This document shows positions 60,389 to 64,000 of a stretch of DNA of 64,000 nucleotides, piece by piece. Numbering within the stretch: the stretch's first letter is position 1; each line of letters starts with the position of its first letter. The notes below the pieces were generated by a model. The model was not told the origin of the DNA. It searched no databases and worked only from the letters and a program-made list of their open reading frames with translations. Position numbers and translations under genes: made by a program. Source of the DNA: Shinella yambaruensis (GTDB lineage Bacteria; Pseudomonadota; Alphaproteobacteria; Rhizobiales; Rhizobiaceae); contig NZ_JALJCK010000008.1 of NCBI RefSeq assembly GCF_022899355.1, forward strand, positions 124,001 through 188,000. Direction: 5' to 3'.

Positions 60389-62005
60389 ATGGATGAATTC
60401 GACTATGTGATCGTCGGCGCGGGCTCGGCGGGCTGCGTGCTGGCGAACCGCCTTTCCGACGGCGGGCGCCACCGCGTGGCGCTGCTGGAGGCCGGCGGCA
60501 GCGACCTGAACTTCTGGGTGCGCATGCCGATCGGCTACGGCAAGGCCTTCTATCACCGGACGCTGAACTGGAAGTACCTGACGGAGCCGGTGCCGGGCTT
60601 CGACGGCCGCCAGTCCTACTGGCCGCGCGGCAAGGTGGTCGGCGGATCCAGTTCGATCAACGCCATGGTGTTCATCCGCGGGCAGGCCGAGGATTTCGAC
60701 GGCTGGCGCGCGCTCGGCAATCCGGGATGGGGCTATCAGGACGTGCTGCCGCTGTTCCGGCGCATGGAGGACAATGCCGCCGGCGCCGATGAATGGCGCG
60801 GCAAGGGCGGGCCGCTGACCGTCACCAATATCGAGGATGTCGTGCACCCGCTCTGCCGGAACTATCTTGCCGGCGGCGTCGAGGCCGGCCTGCCGCGCAA
60901 TCCGGATTTCAACGGCGCGACGCAGGAGGGCATCGGCATCTACCAGATCACGACGCGCAACGGCTTCCGCTGCTCGGCGGCGACCGCCTATCTCGCCCCC
61001 GCCCGCAGGCGGGCGAACCTGCGCGTGATCACGGCCGCGCAGGCGACGCGCGTGCTGTTCGACGGCAAGCGGGCGGTCGGCGTCGAATACCGGCAGGGCG
61101 GAGAGACCCGCCAGGTCCGCGCGCGGCGCGCGGTCATCCTGTCGGCCGGCGCGGTCAACACGCCCCAGCTGCTCCAGCTTTCCGGCGTCGGCGATCCGGA
61201 CCTCCTGAAGCGCCACGGCATCGATGTCGTGCATGCTGCGCCGTCGGTCGGGCGCAACCTGCAGGACCATATCGGCTTCGACCATCTCTACAGGAGCCGC
61301 CAGCCGACGCTCAACGACGTGCTGCGGCCCTGGTGGGGGCGGCTGCGGGTGGGGCTGCGCTATGTGCTGACGCGGGGCGGCCCGCTCTCGCTCAGCGTGA
61401 ACCAGGGCGGCGGCTTCTTCCGCACCGGCCCGGAGCGCACGCGCCCGAACATGCAGCTCTATTTCTCCCCCGTCAGCTATACCCGCGCCCTTCCCGGCCG
61501 GCGGGCGCTGATGAGCCCGGATCCCTTTCCCGGCTTCCTCGTCGGCGTGTCCAATTGCCACCCGACGAGCCGCGGGCAGCTCGCCATCCGCTCCGCCGAT
61601 CCCTTCGCCGCGCCGGAAATCCAGCCGAACTACCTTTCGACGGAAGAGGACGTGCAGGAGCTATTGGAGGCCGCGCATTTCCTGCGGCGCCTTTCGCGGA
61701 CCGGCCCGATGCGCGAGATCATCGAGGAGGAGATTCGCCCGGGTGCCGGGATTCTTGACGACGAGGCGCTGATCGCCGACATCCGCGCGCGCTCCGGCTC
61801 GGTGTTCCATCCCTGCGGCACCTGCGCCATGGGGCCGGATGCGGCGGCGGCCGTGGTCGATCCGCGCCTGCGCGTCCACGGGCTGGAGGCGCTGCGCGTC
61901 GTTGATGCCTCGGTCTTCCCGCGCATCACCGCGGGAAACCTCAACGCACCGACCATCATGGTGGGCGAAAAGGGAGCCGACCTCATCCTTGCCGATGCGC
62001 GCTGA
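60389..62005 (+). CDS. GMC-family oxidoreductase (choline/alcohol dehydrogenase-like)
   Basis: 538 residues from the ATG at 60389. FAD motif FDYVIVGAGSAGCVLANRLS (residues 4-23), GMC signature region PRGKVVGGSSSINAMVFIRG (about 80), and the C-terminal catalytic area with FHPCGTCAMGP (His about 473) and NLNAPTIMVGEKGADLI, where Asn takes the second catalytic position as in many family members. Length fits BetA/AlkJ-type enzymes. The substrate is likely an alcohol; choline cannot be claimed because no betaine genes are adjacent. It faces the MocR regulator. Confidence 0.88.
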   Translation: MDEFDYVIVGAGSAGCVLANRLSDGGRHRVALLEAGGSDLNFWVRMPIGYGKAFYHRTLNWKYLTEPVPGFDGRQSYWPRGKVVGGSSSINAMVFIRGQAEDFDGWRALGNPGWGYQDVLPLFRRMEDNAAGADEWRGKGGPLTVTNIEDVVHPLCRNYLAGGVEAGLPRNPDFNGATQEGIGIYQITTRNGFRCSAATAYLAPARRRANLRVITAAQATRVLFDGKRAVGVEYRQGGETRQVRARRAVILSAGAVNTPQLLQLSGVGDPDLLKRHGIDVVHAAPSVGRNLQDHIGFDHLYRSRQPTLNDVLRPWWGRLRVGLRYVLTRGGPLSLSVNQGGGFFRTGPERTRPNMQLYFSPVSYTRALPGRRALMSPDPFPGFLVGVSNCHPTSRGQLAIRSADPFAAPEIQPNYLSTEEDVQELLEAAHFLRRLSRTGPMREIIEEEIRPGAGILDDEALIADIRARSGSVFHPCGTCAMGPDAAAAVVDPRLRVHGLEALRVVDASVFPRITAGNLNAPTIMVGEKGADLILADAR

Positions 62006-62019
62006 GGCGCGGGCGCGGT

Positions 62020-63540
62020 TCAGGCGCCGATGCGGCTGCGGCCTTCCGCCTTGCGCATGTCCTTCAGGACCGCGCCGAGCGTTTGCGCCGCGCCTGCGAT
62101 CATGCGCGGCGGGGCGGAGCTGAAGCCGAGGACGAGGCCGCGCTGGCGCACCGGCGTGATGGCGAAGCGGCCGATCGGCGAGACGAGCACGTTGCGCTCG
62201 GCCGCGCGACGGGCGACGGCAAATTCGTCAAGGCCCTCCGCCAGGCGGCCGATCGTGTGGAAGCCCGTTTCGGTGGGCGCGACCTCCAGGAGGCCCGCCA
62301 TGTGGCGCGCCGCCCCGTCGAGCAGCGCCTCCAGCCGTTCGGCGTAGACGCGCCGCATGCGGCGGATATGGCTGGCGAAATGCCCGCATTCGATGAAGCT
62401 GGCGACGACCGATTGCAGGCTGGCGGGCGAGCCCTGCAGGGTCGCCCCGGCGATGCGGTAGAAGACGTCGACCAGGCCCGGCGGCGCGACGACATAGCCG
62501 AGGCGCAGCGCCGCGAACAGCGTCTTCGAGAAACTGCCGACATAGATGACGCGGCCGGACGTATCGACGCTCTTCAGCGTCGGCGGCGGATGGCCGGCAT
62601 AGTGGAACTCGCCGACATAGTCGTCCTCGATGATCCAGGCGCCGGCCCGTTCGGCGGCGCGCAGCAGCTCGAAGCGGCGCTGCAGGCTCATCGTCACGCC
62701 GAGCGGATGCTGGTGGGCCGGCGTCACGAAGGCGAGGCGGAAATCCGGCGCCACCTCCAGCCCCTCGGCGACGTTGATGCCCTCCTCGTCGATGCCGAGC
62801 GGCACCAGCCGCGCGCCGGACGAGATCAGGCTGTTGCGCGCGCCGATCGCGCCGGGATTCTCGATCCAGACGGCATCGCCGGGGTCGAGCAGGGTGTTGC
62901 CGATGCGGTTGAAGGCGTCCTGCGCGCCGTTGAAGATGAAGACCTGTTCCGGCTCGCAGGTGATGCCCCGGTTGGCGCGCAGATGCATCGCCACGGCCCG
63001 GCGCAGCTCCATCAGCCCCTCGGCCGGCGGATAGCCGAGCAGGAGGTTGCGCGGCTGGCGCCAGTAGCGCGCGACCATGCTCGCCCACAGCGCCATCGGG
63101 AATTCGTCGAAGGCCGGGATGCCGGTGATGAAGGGGCGCGGGTTCTCCGGATGGGCGAGGCGGGGAAAATAGTGCTCGGAGGCGTCCGCGCTGAGCTGGG
63201 CAAGGCGCGGCGGGCTGCGGATCTCGTCTCCGGCCGGGCTTGCCGGGACCGCGGCCGGCCGGCCGTCGCGCAGCGTGTCCGTGACATAGGCGCCGGCGCC
63301 GATGCTGGAGCGGAGCAGCCCCTCGGCGGCAAGCTGCTCGTAGACGCTGATCGCCGTGGTGCGCGAGACGCCGTGGTCCTTCGCCAGCGTGCGGCTGGAG
63401 GGCAGGCGCTCGCCCGGCTGCAGCTTTCCCGAAAGGATCATGTCGCGCAGCGCCGAAGAGAGCTGGGCGCTGATGGGCGTGCGCGAACCGCGGTCGAACT
63501 GCAGCGTGGGCAGCAGCGCGCCGCCCGGATATTTTACCAT
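62020..63540 (-). CDS. MocR/PdxR-type regulator (GntR wHTH plus aminotransferase fold)
   Basis: 506 residues from the ATG at 63538-63540, with a GGAGGGCGAG ribosome site. The N-terminal GntR winged helix (about 20-85) includes ALRDMILSGKLQPGERLPSS and GVSRTTAISVYEQLAAEGLL. A class I aminotransferase domain follows (about 150-500) with the PLP lysine in YVGSFSKTLFAALRLGYV (about 337). Such proteins sense PLP-linked ligands and regulate an adjacent divergent gene, here an enolase-superfamily gene. GGACC-type repeats lie between them. Confidence 0.92.
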   Translation of the reverse strand: MVKYPGGALLPTLQFDRGSRTPISAQLSSALRDMILSGKLQPGERLPSSRTLAKDHGVSRTTAISVYEQLAAEGLLRSSIGAGAYVTDTLRDGRPAAVPASPAGDEIRSPPRLAQLSADASEHYFPRLAHPENPRPFITGIPAFDEFPMALWASMVARYWRQPRNLLLGYPPAEGLMELRRAVAMHLRANRGITCEPEQVFIFNGAQDAFNRIGNTLLDPGDAVWIENPGAIGARNSLISSGARLVPLGIDEEGINVAEGLEVAPDFRLAFVTPAHQHPLGVTMSLQRRFELLRAAERAGAWIIEDDYVGEFHYAGHPPPTLKSVDTSGRVIYVGSFSKTLFAALRLGYVVAPPGLVDVFYRIAGATLQGSPASLQSVVASFIECGHFASHIRRMRRVYAERLEALLDGAARHMAGLLEVAPTETGFHTIGRLAEGLDEFAVARRAAERNVLVSPIGRFAITPVRQRGLVLGFSSAPPRMIAGAAQTLGAVLKDMRKAEGRSRIGA

Positions 63541-63573
63541 CTCGCCCTCCGGCCTGTCGTCCCGCCGCAATAA

Positions 63574-63637
63574 TGGTCCGCTACGAAAAGCAAAGTGGAC
63601 CTTCTCGCCCGAATATTTTCCGATGATTGTCGGACCA
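63574..63637. promoter_or_regulatory. candidate MocR operator region (three GGACC/GGTCC sites)
   Basis: TGGTCCG (63574-63580), GTGGACC (63595-63601) and CGGACCA (63631-63637) lie in the 160-base divergent gap. The second and third are direct repeats 36 bases apart, and the first is inverted to the third. The middle site sits in AAAGTGGACCT, similar to the AAAGTGG half of the motif reported for corynebacterial PdxR. Confidence 0.45.
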
Positions 63638-63700
63638 GTTCGCGGCGTCAAGGGTCTATCCGCCCAAGGCGCCTTCGCCCACCAGACAGACCGGACCGCC

Positions 63701-64000
63701 ATGAAGATCAAGCGCATCGAGACCTTCTGCAACCGCCATGTCGGCTTCGTCCGCATCACCGACGAGACCGGCGCGACCGGCTGGGGCCAGGTCTCGACCT
63801 ACAATGCCGACATCACATCCGAGGTGCTGCACCGCCAGGTCGCGCCCTATACGGTCGGCGCCGAGATCGCCGATCTCGACGATCATCTCGACCGCATCTT
63901 CGAGCGCGAGCACAAGTTCCCGGGCTCCTATCTCTGCCGCGCCTTCTGCGGCCTCGACACGGCGATCTGGGACCTGCGCGGCAAGCTGGCGGAAAAGCCC
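63701..64000 (+). CDS. enolase-superfamily (mandelate racemase/muconate lactonizing) protein, 3' end outside window
   Basis: The first 100 residues are visible. The N-terminal capping domain reads MKIKRIETFCNRHVGFVRIT, then GATGWGQVSTYNADITSEVL and FCGLDTAIWDLRGKLAEKP, the usual start of the TIM-barrel domain in mandelate-racemase-type sugar acid dehydratases. Catalytic residues lie beyond the window. It is divergent from a MocR regulator that probably controls it. Confidence 0.85.
   Translation, partial: MKIKRIETFCNRHVGFVRITDETGATGWGQVSTYNADITSEVLHRQVAPYTVGAEIADLDDHLDRIFEREHKFPGSYLCRAFCGLDTAIWDLRGKLAEKP

Overview
The window is high-GC alphaproteobacterial DNA from a secondary replicon (megaplasmid or chromid) of a Rhizobiaceae-type bacterium such as Shinella, Ensifer or Rhizobium. 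The evidence is a complete repABC cassette with two perfect GTTGACAGCTGTCAAC centromere (parS-type) palindromes, many RIME-like palindromic intergenic repeats, and typical rhizobial genes (rkpK- and lspL-type sugar-nucleotide enzymes, ChoX, SURF1 behind cyo, acetone carboxylase). The species is inferred from gene content only. No insertion sequence, integrase, conjugation gene, CRISPR array or rRNA was seen.

Layout. 1-3147: a truncated alpha/beta hydrolase whose nucleophile elbow lacks Ser, a divergent LysR regulator and an MHS-type MFS transporter. 3444-8606: cyoABCD, a bo3-type quinol oxidase, with a SURF1 gene. 8610-13863: a TetR repressor divergent from a PspA-YiaAB pair, with three identical-type operators between them, then a fused LplT-PlsC-Aas lysophospholipid repair protein. 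14053-19156: a tight minus-strand operon of five overlapping genes (GNAT-like, E1/ThiF-like, membrane protein, GNAT-like, nitroreductase-like) of unknown pathway. 19484-24947: metallophosphoesterase, methyltransferase, UDP-HexNAc-type dehydrogenase, and a divergent glycosyltransferase plus polysaccharide deacetylase.

25586-38944 is a nine-gene minus-strand block: a YejF-like double ATPase, YejA-like binding protein, two permeases, three glycosyltransferases, a 903-residue ABC-exporter-like protein whose nucleotide-binding domain has lost every catalytic motif, and a cyclic-nucleotide-binding-domain protein. 39192-42933 holds a GT32 glycosyltransferase, UDP-glucose dehydrogenase and UDP-glucuronate epimerase. 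Together 19-43 kb look like a surface-glycan locus with an unusual transport and pseudo-ATPase component. This block and the five-gene E1 operon are the best candidates for undescribed systems.

43204-53216: a small serine hydrolase, hipBA with three identical operators, an orphan choX, an SDR and acxABC acetone carboxylase with a divergent LuxR-type regulator. 53221-58088: the replication and partition region, comprising two parS sites, a WGR-domain gene, a repA upstream region packed with 12 GANTC sites and a perfect CtrA box, repA, repB, an antisense ctRNA with a clear terminator, and repC with an internal AT-rich origin-like stretch. 58158-64000: a small membrane protein, a cbpA-cbpM chaperone pair, a degenerate selC-like tRNA-Sec sequence, a GMC oxidoreductase, a MocR regulator, and a divergent enolase-superfamily gene cut by the window end.

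Seven full or near-full copies of two RIME-like repeat families lie between genes, and one has landed inside a glycosyltransferase gene and is read through in frame.
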